Origin: an uncultured Collinsella sp.
GTDB taxonomy: Bacteria; Actinomycetota; Coriobacteriia; Coriobacteriales; Coriobacteriaceae
Direction: 5' to 3'
DNA: 46,392 bases
NCBI GenBank assembly: GCA_900541035.1
Contig: UQIN01000020.1
Location: forward strand, 1 to 46,392
Shown here: positions 15,832 to 23,471 of the stretch, piece by piece
Numbering within the stretch: the first letter of the stretch is position 1
How the letters are laid out: each line of letters starts with the position of its first letter
Made by a program: the position numbers and the translations under genes
Notes under the pieces: model-generated
What the model saw: only the letters and a program-made list of their open reading frames with translations
Database searches by the model: none
What the model was told of the DNA's origin: nothing

Positions 15832-16761
15832 CTACCTGTTTGCTTCAATGAGCTTTTCAAGCCGTAAAACACGATGGTAGAGGGCCGACTTCGACAAGGG
15901 AGGGTCAGCCATCTCCCCTAAATCACGCAGCGACAGATCGGGATAGCGCTCGCGCAGGTCGCAAAAGACCGCCAAGGCATCCGGAAGCGCATCGCGAAGG
16001 CCGCGCTGCTCGAGCTCATCGATAAGCGCAAGCTGATGTTGGGCAGCACCGGCGCTTCTGGTCTGGTTGGCCAGCTCGGCATTCACGCGACGGTTCACAT
16101 CGTTCTTAACCAACTTGACCGCGCGTGCCTCCTCAATCTCGGTAACGCTGCGCTTGGCACCAATCAGCTTTAATAGATGCTCGATTTCCTCGGCGCTCTT
16201 AATGTACACGGCATATGACCCCCGCCGTGCATTAACACGAGCATGGACCCCAATCTGCTCCAACAGATCGCAAAGCCCCTTGGCATATTGCTCGCCCTGC
16301 ACCGCGATCTCCAAATGAAAATCGCCGCGTGGATCGGCCACGAAGCCGCCCGCGATGAGCGCGCCGCGGATATAGGCAAGTCTACAGCAAGGACGGGCAA
16401 CGATATGTCGGGGCACGCCGGCGACAAGTCCTCCCCTACGGTCGAGAATGCCCAGCAGCACCAGAGCCTTGTCCAGGTCGGGTTGATCGGGCAGGGTAAT
16501 GAGATAGTTACGGACCTTATGCAAGACCGATTTACGAACGGTGAATTCCGTTTTGAGCTTAAGGATGCGATGCGTCAGCGTGATCATCGTGCGCGCGACG
16601 GCTCCCGTCTCAGTCGCAACTGTCAAACGATACCGCCCAGAGCCGGTAAGCGAGAGCGTACCACTCACGCGCGTGAGGGCGGCAAGTGTCGACAAGTCGC
16701 AGTATTCACATTCGGGTTCGCAGCGCGCAAGCTCGTCGCGCACCTCAGCGGTAAACGACAT
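15832..16761 (-). CDS. whiA: WhiA sporulation/cell-division regulator homolog
   Basis: The 309-residue protein has an N-terminal LAGLIDADG-homing-endonuclease-like fold (about 1-190) without endonuclease function, and a C-terminal helix-turn-helix (about 230-305), as in WhiA. Recognisable stretches are CEYCDLSTLAAL near the start and SKSALYHRVLRLEKL at the end. WhiA controls development in Streptomyces and affects division in non-sporulating Gram-positives; its role here is inferred. It starts 6 nt after rapZ, so the pair is co-transcribed. The yvcK gene usually found between them is absent. Confidence 0.93.
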   Translation of the reverse strand: MSFTAEVRDELARCEPECEYCDLSTLAALTRVSGTLSLTGSGRYRLTVATETGAVARTMITLTHRILKLKTEFTVRKSVLHKVRNYLITLPDQPDLDKALVLLGILDRRGGLVAGVPRHIVARPCCRLAYIRGALIAGGFVADPRGDFHLEIAVQGEQYAKGLCDLLEQIGVHARVNARRGSYAVYIKSAEEIEHLLKLIGAKRSVTEIEEARAVKLVKNDVNRRVNAELANQTRSAGAAQHQLALIDELEQRGLRDALPDALAVFCDLRERYPDLSLRDLGEMADPPLSKSALYHRVLRLEKLIEANR

Positions 16762-16767
16762 GCAGGC

Positions 16768-17670
16768 CTATGCCTTCGTGTTGGCGCGCGACAGATCGCG
16801 GTGGGAGATGCTCACGTGATACTGGGCGCCTTCCAGGTAACGGGCCGTGGCCTCGGCAATGGCGACGCTACGGTGCTGTCCGCCCGTGCAGCCGATGGCG
16901 ATAGAAAGCTGCGGTTTACCCTCCGCGATATAGCCCGGCATCACTGTATCGAGCAGCTGTGTCCAAGCCTTCCAAAACTCCTGCGTCTTGGGATGGTCCA
17001 GAACAAAATCGGAGACCTTTTTATCGAGACCGGTCATCGTGCGCATCTCGGGATCGTAGAACGGATTGGGCAGGAAGCGGACGTCGATCATAATGTCCGC
17101 CTCGACGGGCATGCCGTGCTTAAAGCCAAACGAGAACACGTGGACGTCCATGAGCTGTTGGTCGGACAGTTCGGAAAATGCCATACGTAGCTTGTTGCGC
17201 AGCGCAGAGGTGCGCAGACGGCTCGTGTCGATAATCATATCGGCTCGATCGCGCACGCCCTGCAGCTGAAGGCGCTCGCGCTGAATGGCATCGGCCGTAG
17301 TCTCCCCCGGCTTGGCAATGGGATGACGGCGGCGATTTTCGCTGTAGCGACGAATCAGCACCTCGTCAGAAGCCTCCAGGAACACGATGTCGCAGCTCAT
17401 CTCGCGTTCTTCGAGCGCGGCGACCGCATCGAGCAACTCGTCAAACAGTCCCTGGCTACGCAAATCGCAGGTGACGGCGAGATGCCTGCCCACGCCCGTA
17501 TTGATGCCGACGAGCTCGGCAAGCTGGGCGATGAGACGCGGAGGTAGGTTATCAATGCAAAAATAGCCCATGTCCTCGAACACGTGCATGGCCTGTGTGC
17601 GGCCCGATCCGGACATTCCGGTGATGATGACGATATCGGGGATGCGCTCCGAGCGCTCCGCCGCATCCAT
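16768..17670 (-). CDS. rapZ: RapZ (YvcJ) family nucleotide-binding protein
   Basis: The 300-residue P-loop protein belongs to the RapZ family, which in E. coli is an RNA adaptor controlling GlmS and in Gram-positives binds nucleotides. The Walker A is GMSGSGRT (18-25), with Arg where E. coli has Lys; as I recall, actinobacterial RapZ proteins share this. The C-terminal domain contains SFGFKHGMP, DVRFLPNPF and GCTGGQHRSV, all hallmarks. ATG 17670 has AAGGGAG 6 nt upstream. ATG 17688 is an alternative with GGGAGG upstream. A terminator-like hairpin ends about 11-30 nt before the start. Confidence 0.92.
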   Translation of the reverse strand: MDAAERSERIPDIVIITGMSGSGRTQAMHVFEDMGYFCIDNLPPRLIAQLAELVGINTGVGRHLAVTCDLRSQGLFDELLDAVAALEEREMSCDIVFLEASDEVLIRRYSENRRRHPIAKPGETTADAIQRERLQLQGVRDRADMIIDTSRLRTSALRNKLRMAFSELSDQQLMDVHVFSFGFKHGMPVEADIMIDVRFLPNPFYDPEMRTMTGLDKKVSDFVLDHPKTQEFWKAWTQLLDTVMPGYIAEGKPQLSIAIGCTGGQHRSVAIAEATARYLEGAQYHVSISHRDLSRANTKA

Positions 17671-17700
17671 GGCATCTCCCTTTTGCATGTGCTGCCTCCC

Positions 17701-17738
17701 AAAAACAAGCGCGGGACCCAGCAACCCGGATCCCGCGC
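17701..17738 (-). terminator. Terminator after nanE
   Basis: A 10-bp GC-rich stem with one bulge (17709-17718 with 17728-17738) is followed on the minus strand by TTGTTTTT. It closes the nan operon but also forms the leader just before rapZ, so read-through or a promoter upstream of the hairpin must serve rapZ. Confidence 0.8.
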
Positions 17739-17789
17739 GGTCAATTGCCTATATTGAGTATACCGCCCCGAGCGGATACGAGGCCTGTC

Positions 17790-18476
17790 TTACGCCTCAA
17801 GCGCAGCCTTGAACCAACTCGTAATACTCGTGGGGTGTGTGATGGCGGTGCCGACGACAACGGCCCAGGCGCCAGCATCGATCGCGGCGCGAGCCTCCTC
17901 GGGCGTGTGCACGCGGCCCTCGCAGATGATGGGAAGACCGGGGAATTCCTCGGTCGCCTGACGCAGGAGCGGCAGATCGGGGCCATCGGCCATGGTGCAG
18001 TCGATGGCGGCGACACCATGAGAAAGCGTGGTGGATACAAGGTCGAAGCCCATATCAACCGCACGGCGAATGTCCTCGATGGTGGCACAATCCGCCATCA
18101 GGAGCACACCCTCCTCGTGCAGCGGACGGAAGGTGTCCTCGACGGTCTTGCCATCGGGACGCGGGCGATCGGTGGCATCGATCGCCACGATATCGGCACC
18201 TGCGGCAACGCAGGCGCGAGCGTGACGCAGCGTCGGCGTGATGTAAACGCCCTCGTGTCCATCCTTCCACAGGCCGATAACAGGAACCTCACAGCGACCC
18301 TTAATGGCGGCGATGTCGGCAAGGCCCTGACAGCGAATGGCGGCGGCGCCGCCAAGCTCGCAAGCGCGCGACATTTGAGCCATGGTCTCGGGCGTACGAA
18401 GCGGCTCGCCCATATACGCCTGAACGCTCACGACGAGCTTGCCCTTCAGGGACTGGATCAAAGGATCAACGGTCAT
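17790..18476 (-). CDS. nanE: N-acetylmannosamine-6-phosphate 2-epimerase
   Basis: The 228-residue TIM-barrel enzyme converts ManNAc-6-P to GlcNAc-6-P, linking sialic acid breakdown to amino sugar metabolism. The family motifs include SVQAYMGEPL near the start, GAAAIRCQG, the catalytic-lysine stretch VIGLWK, ATDRPRPDG, LMADCAT, and EGRVHTPEEA followed by AVVVGTAIT. The ATG at 18476 fits the family start. It is the last gene of the nan operon, after a long hairpin that separates it from the ROK kinase gene. Confidence 0.94.
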   Translation of the reverse strand: MTVDPLIQSLKGKLVVSVQAYMGEPLRTPETMAQMSRACELGGAAAIRCQGLADIAAIKGRCEVPVIGLWKDGHEGVYITPTLRHARACVAAGADIVAIDATDRPRPDGKTVEDTFRPLHEEGVLLMADCATIEDIRRAVDMGFDLVSTTLSHGVAAIDCTMADGPDLPLLRQATEEFPGLPIICEGRVHTPEEARAAIDAGAWAVVVGTAITHPTSITSWFKAALEA

Positions 18477-18501
18477 GTTCGACTCAACCTTTCTCAAAAC
18501 A

Positions 18502-18599
18502 GCCTTCTGAGACGCCGCACCTTGACGTTCAAACCGTCGCTCGCGTACCGAAGTACGCTTCGCTCCTCTTTCACGTCAATCTGCGGCACCTCAGAAGGC
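18502..18599 (-). repeat. Long imperfect intercistronic hairpin, ROK kinase to nanE
   Basis: Arms of 10 bp (18502-18511 with 18590-18599), 6 bp (18514-18519 with 18582-18587) and 7 bp (18522-18528 with 18573-18579) are separated by 2 x 2 internal loops. The apical part holds a further perfect 6-bp hairpin GCGTAC-CGAA-GTACGC (18543-18558). It nearly fills the 140-nt gap between the two genes. There is no T tract, so it is more likely a processing, stability or translation-control element than a terminator. Confidence 0.75.
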
Positions 18600-18616
18600 A
18601 CACTTGGTAGTTATGT

Positions 18617-19582
18617 TTACTTCAACGAAGCAAGAAGGTGTTCGGCGGCACCGATGAGCGGAGCATCGCCCTCCAGAGAACCGATGAGGATCGGCGTGTC
18701 CTGAAGCGGATCGAGCGCCTGGCTGGCATAGCCCTCGTGCACCGAATCCTTCCACGTCTGCGAACGCCAATCGGGACCTTGGTGAATCACGCCGCCCGAA
18801 AGCACGATGACCTCAGGGTCCAGGATGTTAGCGAGCGAGCCCAAGCTGGCCCCCAGCGCAAAGCCGGCATCATGGATGACCTCGGTCGCCTTTGCGTCGC
18901 CTGCACGGCACAGGTCGTTCACATCGCGACCGACCGAAGGACGGCTGGGGTCGACGCGGCCAAAGCGCTCATCGTACATACGACCAATGGAAGTGCCCGA
19001 AGCAACCGACTCCAGATGGCCGGAACGCCCGCAGGCGCAGGGAATGCCGGCGGCAGCCGAGCACTCGATGTGGCCCATATGGCCAGCAGCACCATGGAAG
19101 CCCTGCATCACGCGGCCGTTCTCGACATATGCGCCGCCGATGCCCGTACCGATGCCAAGACACAAGACGGAGAACTTGCCCTTGCCGACGCCCCAGTGGG
19201 CCTCGCCCAGAGCATGAGCCTGCACGTCGCCTACTACGGCAACGGGAAGACCGAGATCCTCGCGCAGACGCGGCCCCAACTGAACGCCGGACCAGCCGGG
19301 CATGATCTCATTGGCATACGCGATGGCGCCCGTCTTGGGATCGACGACGCCGGCGGCACCGATACCGACGCCAAGGACCTCGACATCGGGATTCGCCTCG
19401 AGAGCAGCCTTGATGGACGCCTCGATACGCTGGAAGACGGCCTCGCCGCCCTCTTGGGCCTCGGTGGGAACCTCGGCCTCAAATACGGGATGGGGCACGC
19501 TGCCGTCAGCCGGGTACTCCATAATGGCGGTCGCGATCTTAGTTCCGCCGATGTCGACAGAGCAGACGTACTTGTTCTCCAT
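18617..19582 (-). CDS. nanK: ROK-family sugar kinase, probable N-acetylmannosamine kinase
   Basis: The 321-residue protein has the ROK phosphate-binding DIGGTK motif near the N-terminus and GIGTGIGGAYV in the middle. The predicted reaction, ManNAc to ManNAc-6-P, rests on its place between nanA and nanE. Two deviations are seen: the zinc motif is CACGRSGHLE, with His replacing the third Cys, and the usual Asn before the catalytic Asp is Gly (VVGDVQAHAL). A glucokinase or other hexosamine kinase role cannot be excluded from sequence alone. ATG 19582 has AAGGAG 6 nt upstream. Confidence 0.8.
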   Translation of the reverse strand: MENKYVCSVDIGGTKIATAIMEYPADGSVPHPVFEAEVPTEAQEGGEAVFQRIEASIKAALEANPDVEVLGVGIGAAGVVDPKTGAIAYANEIMPGWSGVQLGPRLREDLGLPVAVVGDVQAHALGEAHWGVGKGKFSVLCLGIGTGIGGAYVENGRVMQGFHGAAGHMGHIECSAAAGIPCACGRSGHLESVASGTSIGRMYDERFGRVDPSRPSVGRDVNDLCRAGDAKATEVIHDAGFALGASLGSLANILDPEVIVLSGGVIHQGPDWRSQTWKDSVHEGYASQALDPLQDTPILIGSLEGDAPLIGAAEHLLASLK

Positions 19583-19656
19583 GTCGTTCTCCTTAGGAGA
19601 TAAAAACAACTACAGGAAATGAAGGCGGTGTTATCGCCGCAGCATGATAAAGGTTT

Positions 19657-19746
19657 CCCAGGTGCCCGAGGTTGGGGTGAAAGTGGTCGGGCGTTGACCT
19701 AATGGGTCACGCCCGACCACTTGAGCCCCAAGATCGGGTGCCTGGG
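19657..19746 (-). repeat. Long near-perfect intercistronic hairpin, nanA to ROK kinase
   Basis: The arms are 13 bp (19657-19669 with 19734-19746), 6 bp (19672-19677 with 19726-19731) and about 14 bp (19681-19694 with 19709-19722), separated by small symmetric internal loops, with GACC/GGTC continuing toward the apex. It begins 7 nt after the nanA stop. No T tract follows on the minus strand, so it probably stabilises or processes the nanA message or partly attenuates the kinase gene. Confidence 0.8.
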
Positions 19747-19752
19747 GAAGCT

Positions 19753-20673
19753 TTACAGGAGACCGTTGTCCTGGAGGACCTTCTTAATAGCCTCGACGTT
19801 CTCGCCGGTCATGGCCTTCACCGGGCGCGGCATGGTCGGGCTGTCGAAGATACCCATGAGGTTCATAGCGGTCTTGAAGGCGCCGACGCCACCGGCATAG
19901 CCCTGGACGCCCGAGGTGACATCCCAGATGTGCGAAATCTCATTGAGGCGATCCTGCTCGGCCTTGACGGTAGCCCAGTCGCCGGCCTGAGCGGCCTTCC
20001 ACTGACGAACGTAGCCCTCGGGCTCAACGTTGGCGAGACCCGGGACAGAGCCGTCGGCGCCACCGAGGTAAGCGCCGTCGACAACAACCTCGTGGCCGGT
20101 GAGGATGCTCATCGGATGGCCGTTCTTCTCGTTCTCCTGAACGAGGTAGCGGAACGAGATGTCATCACCCGAGGAATCCTTGACGCCAGCAAGGACGCCC
20201 TCGGCGCCGAGCTTGGCAAGGAGCTTCCAAGGAAGCTTGGTGTGAACGCAGACGGGAATGTCATAGGCAAAGATGGGCAGGTCAAGCTCCTCGTGCAGGA
20301 TGCGGAAGTGCTCCTCGACCTCGGTCATGCCCTGCAGGGCATAGAACGGGCAGGTGGCGACGAGGGCATCGGCGCCCAGCTCCTGAGCGACCTTGCCGTG
20401 CTCAATCATGCGCTCGGTCTCGGTATCGATGATGCCGACCAGAACAGGCACGCGGTGGTCGACGATGCGGACGGCCTCGGCGATGATCTGGCGACGACGC
20501 TCGTCGGTGGAGAAAACGACCTCACCCGAAGAGCCCAAGAAGAACAGGCCATCGACGCCGGCATCGATCATGCGGTTGATGCTGCGCTCAAAGGAGGCAA
20601 CATCGAGCTGGTGATCTTCGGTATCCGGAACAACGACGGGAGGGATAACGCCGGTGAATTTCTGAGTTGCCAC
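19753..20673 (-). CDS. nanA: N-acetylneuraminate lyase (DHDPS/NAL family)
   Basis: The 306-residue class I aldolase is predicted to split N-acetylneuraminate into ManNAc and pyruvate. The Schiff-base lysine is Lys165 (GVKDSSGD), the active-site tyrosine is Tyr137 (FAYDIP) and the carboxylate-binding GSSGE lies at 47-51. These positions coincide with those of E. coli NanA (Tyr137, Lys165). YDIP replaces the common YNIP, so the exact substrate could differ. The start is GTG 20673, with AAGGAG 7 nt upstream. nanE and the ROK kinase downstream support the call. Confidence 0.85.
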   Translation of the reverse strand: MATQKFTGVIPPVVVPDTEDHQLDVASFERSINRMIDAGVDGLFFLGSSGEVVFSTDERRRQIIAEAVRIVDHRVPVLVGIIDTETERMIEHGKVAQELGADALVATCPFYALQGMTEVEEHFRILHEELDLPIFAYDIPVCVHTKLPWKLLAKLGAEGVLAGVKDSSGDDISFRYLVQENEKNGHPMSILTGHEVVVDGAYLGGADGSVPGLANVEPEGYVRQWKAAQAGDWATVKAEQDRLNEISHIWDVTSGVQGYAGGVGAFKTAMNLMGIFDSPTMPRPVKAMTGENVEAIKKVLQDNGLL

Positions 20674-20741
20674 AAGAATCTCCTTAGTTGTCTGGCGGGC
20701 GGCCCTATGCCACCCACTCTTGTTGGCAGTGTCCAGGCCGT

Positions 20742-21593
20742 CTAGGCCAAAGAACACGAGTAGAACGTTTGGTTAAAAAAGTCTACGACTTCGTTTTCGA
20801 ACGCATTGATGCGCTCGTGAGCGTATTTTGCATAGATGATATGCCTCCGGTCACACTCAAGACCGTTGAATACGGCAAACTGGCCCTTGGGATCGCTCAC
20901 GGTATCCATAAGCGATGTGCCCATGAGCACCGATCCGCGCACCCGAGACGACAGCGCCTCGAGGCCGCCAGGAAGCGGATTGGCAACCGCCGTGCAGGCG
21001 AGGCCCCGCTCGTCCAGAGCGGAAACCGCCAGCGCGACTCCGCCGCCAAGACCCTCGCCCCATGCAAAGATGCGGTCGGGGTCAATGCCATCAAGATTGC
21101 GTGCGACCTTCGCCAACGCGCAGCCCCAACGGACGCGCCTGACAAAAGCAGGCGAGGTAATCTCCTGCCGCAGATCGCTGGGTCCAATCGCCTCATCGTC
21201 CAGTGCAAGCACGGCATATCCCATGGCCGTAAACCTCGTCATGTGATGCCATCCCCGCACGGGTCGGTCGATGTCGTGAAACATCAGACATAGCGGCACA
21301 AGCTCGGATGCCCGGGCGCGACCGGCAGGCTCGATCAAACGTGCGTGGACTACATCGCCACCAAGCTCAAAGGAAACCTCGGAGTAGCGGGCATACGGAT
21401 TGGCGAAATCGATCGCCGTAATAGTCGGCCCGCAAACCTCAAGGTCCGAAGCGGCTATCTCTAATTCGGAAACATCCGCAGAAGCATCACCGCGCCAATC
21501 CCGGAAATCAGAGAGCCTTGACGAGACCGTCCCGGGAATCCCCACAAGGTCGGGGACAATCAGCTCGCCAACATTGCTCTCGCACTTAGACAT
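20742..21593 (-). CDS. Acetylxylan-esterase-like protein lacking the nucleophile serine
   Basis: The 283-residue protein is a homolog of the esterase encoded just upstream (21586-22563) but shorter at the N-terminus. At the nucleophile elbow, where the neighbour has NGASQGGG, it has WGEGLGGG, so the catalytic Ser is Gly181. The oxyanion-loop FHGYPG is replaced by FHDIDR. The acid and base equivalents, Asp230 and His259, are retained. It is therefore probably not a functional hydrolase and may bind a ligand or the active partner. Its ATG overlaps the upstream stop by 8 nt (ATGTCTAA), which implies coupled translation. Confidence 0.8.
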   Translation of the reverse strand: MSKCESNVGELIVPDLVGIPGTVSSRLSDFRDWRGDASADVSELEIAASDLEVCGPTITAIDFANPYARYSEVSFELGGDVVHARLIEPAGRARASELVPLCLMFHDIDRPVRGWHHMTRFTAMGYAVLALDDEAIGPSDLRQEITSPAFVRRVRWGCALAKVARNLDGIDPDRIFAWGEGLGGGVALAVSALDERGLACTAVANPLPGGLEALSSRVRGSVLMGTSLMDTVSDPKGQFAVFNGLECDRRHIIYAKYAHERINAFENEVVDFFNQTFYSCSLA

Positions 21594-22563
21594 GAGCCTC
21601 CCCTCCCTCGCAGAAAAACGGAATGATCATATCGTCAAAGTCCTGTATCTCTTCGTGGCCAAAGCCCTCAAAGAACTCATGACGATTTTCACAGGTCAGG
21701 TTGTTATAGACCGCAAACTGCGTTGCCGGCGGACAGACGATATCCGCCGTGCCCGTACCAAACAGGACGGGACACTTGACCATGGGGGCGAAGTTCTTGG
21801 AATCGAAGTACGCCAGTTTGGCATAGGCTTCGTCGATACGAGTCGAATCCTCGTCAAACCAACGCGACCAATAGCGCAGGCCCTCATAGGCGATATCGTC
21901 GGCATCCAAATCCCAGACCAGGCGGAAATCTGACAGGAAGGGATAGAGGATGGCGGCGCGATTGATAAGCTCGCTGTTAAGTGCACAGGTCGCAATGCCC
22001 AAACCGCCGCCCTGCGACGCGCCGTTCACAAACACACGGGCAAGATCGATGCCCTCAAGCTCGCGAACGATGCGGCACAGGATGCGAATATCTTGGTGCA
22101 AGCGGACATAGTAGAGGTTGGCCGGATCGCCGTCGATACCGGCGACAATATGGCCCGCGACCGTCGTACCCTCAAATCCGCCAATATCCTCGGAGGGACC
22201 GCCCTGACCAGGACAGTCAAGCGCGATGAGCGCCATGCCCATGCCCGCAAACGACGCCTGCTCAAACCAGCTGCGGCTTGCACCCGGATACCCATGGAAC
22301 TGAAGTACCAATGGCACGGGCTCGTCCGAGACGGGTTTAAGGTACTTGGCATGCAGGCGAGCGCCACACATGCCGGTATACCAGAGGTCGAAAAGCTGGC
22401 AGGTCACGGCATCGGTGACCGATGCCGTCTCGATCGCATAGTCAAGCCCGACGGCGTCGGCCTCGGCCATGCGGTCCTTCCAAAAGAGATCGAAATCTGA
22501 TGGACGGGGCATGGCGCCTCGATATTCACCAAATTGATGTTGCAGCTCCTGAGCACTTGGCAT
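21586..22563 (-). CDS. Acetylxylan esterase / cephalosporin-C deacetylase family esterase (AXE1), possible sialate O-acetylesterase
   Basis: The 325-residue alpha/beta hydrolase has the AXE1 layout: FHGYPG (89-94) in the oxyanion region, GASQGG with nucleophile Ser183, Asp274 (TADIVCPP) and His303 (GFGHEE). There is no signal peptide, so it acts in the cytoplasm. Its position between a sialic acid importer and nanA suggests removal of O-acetyl groups from imported sialic acids. AXE1-type genes also occur, as I recall, in the pneumococcal sialic acid locus. Acetylated sugars other than sialic acid remain possible. ATG 22563 is preferred over TTG 22578 but has a weak ribosome site. Confidence 0.85.
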   Translation of the reverse strand: MPSAQELQHQFGEYRGAMPRPSDFDLFWKDRMAEADAVGLDYAIETASVTDAVTCQLFDLWYTGMCGARLHAKYLKPVSDEPVPLVLQFHGYPGASRSWFEQASFAGMGMALIALDCPGQGGPSEDIGGFEGTTVAGHIVAGIDGDPANLYYVRLHQDIRILCRIVRELEGIDLARVFVNGASQGGGLGIATCALNSELINRAAILYPFLSDFRLVWDLDADDIAYEGLRYWSRWFDEDSTRIDEAYAKLAYFDSKNFAPMVKCPVLFGTGTADIVCPPATQFAVYNNLTCENRHEFFEGFGHEEIQDFDDMIIPFFCEGGEAHV

Positions 22564-22599
22564 GGCTCGTGAACCCAACCTTTCGAAATCGCAACGGAG

Positions 22600-22627
22600 G
22601 TGCGCCCGGCAAGGGAACCGGGCGCAC
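22600..22627 (-). terminator. Intercistronic hairpin between the nan ATPase and esterase genes
   Basis: A perfect 10-bp GC-rich stem (22600-22609 with 22618-22627) with an 8-nt loop stands in the 80-nt gap. It lacks a T tract. It probably separates transporter from catabolic gene expression by partial attenuation or RNA processing. Confidence 0.5.
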
Positions 22628-22643
22628 GGGAGGGAAAGCGAGA

Positions 22644-23471
22644 CTACTCGCCGAGCTTGGGATGCAGCAGCGACGGTGCAGCGCCGAGCAGCATCTTGGT
22701 GTAGGGGTCCTGGGGGTGCTGGAAGACCTGCTTGGCCTCGCCCTGCTCGACGATCTTGCCGCCATTCATAACGATGATGTCATCAGAGATATAGCGGACC
22801 GTCTGGATGTCATGGCTGATAAACACCATGGCCAGGCCGAGCTCCTTCTTAAGGTCGGTCAGCAGGTTCAGAATCTGCGCGCGGACCGAAACGTCCAGAG
22901 CCGAGGTGGGCTCGTCGGCGATGATGGCATCGGGGTTCAGCGACAGGGCACGGGCAATTGCGACGCGCTGGCGCTGGCCGCCCGAAAGCTGGCCGGGAAG
23001 AACCTCAGCGGCAGAGCTGGGCAGACCGGTGAGCTCCAAGAGCTCCTTGACGCGCTTCTCCTGCTCGGCCTCGGTACCTAGGTTGTGGACGCGCATGGGG
23101 TCGAGCAGTTGCTCGCGAACGACCATGCGGGGGTTGAGCGCCGTGGCCGGGTTCTGGAACACGACCGAGATAACGCGACCCATGTGGCGACGGTCCTCGG
23201 CGGTACGTTTGGTAACGTCCTTGCCCTTAAAGTAGACCTTGCCGCTCGTGGGGGCCTGCAGGCCGCACATGACGTTGGCGGTGGTGGACTTACCGCAACC
23301 GGACTCGCCGACGATGCCGATCGTCTGACCGGGCATGAGCTTAATCGTTACACCCTGGACGGCGTGAACCAGGTTGGGGTGCAGAATCGAGCCGGTACGG
23401 GTCCTAAAGGTGACGTGGACGTCATCAAGGAAGATGATCGGCTCGACGCCGTTGACTGCGGTATCGCTCAT
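22644..23471 (-). CDS. Sialic-acid (peptide-type) ABC transporter ATP-binding protein, OppF/SatD-like
   Basis: The 275-residue ATPase has Walker A GESGCGKS, the Q-loop FQNP, signature SGGQRQR and Walker B AIIADEP. It ends soon after the nucleotide-binding domain, without the cysteine-containing C-terminal extension present in OppF at 4309-5337. It starts directly after the stop of the permease-ATPase fusion and should pair with that protein's ATPase half. Substrate assignment to sialic acid is by context only. Confidence 0.88.
   Translation of the reverse strand: MSDTAVNGVEPIIFLDDVHVTFRTRTGSILHPNLVHAVQGVTIKLMPGQTIGIVGESGCGKSTTANVMCGLQAPTSGKVYFKGKDVTKRTAEDRRHMGRVISVVFQNPATALNPRMVVREQLLDPMRVHNLGTEAEQEKRVKELLELTGLPSSAAEVLPGQLSGGQRQRVAIARALSLNPDAIIADEPTSALDVSVRAQILNLLTDLKKELGLAMVFISHDIQTVRYISDDIIVMNGGKIVEQGEAKQVFQHPQDPYTKMLLGAAPSLLHPKLGE

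Noticed and set aside
15832..16761. Homing endonuclease
   Set aside because: The LAGLIDADG-like fold is that of WhiA, which has no nuclease function, and the gene lies next to rapZ as expected.
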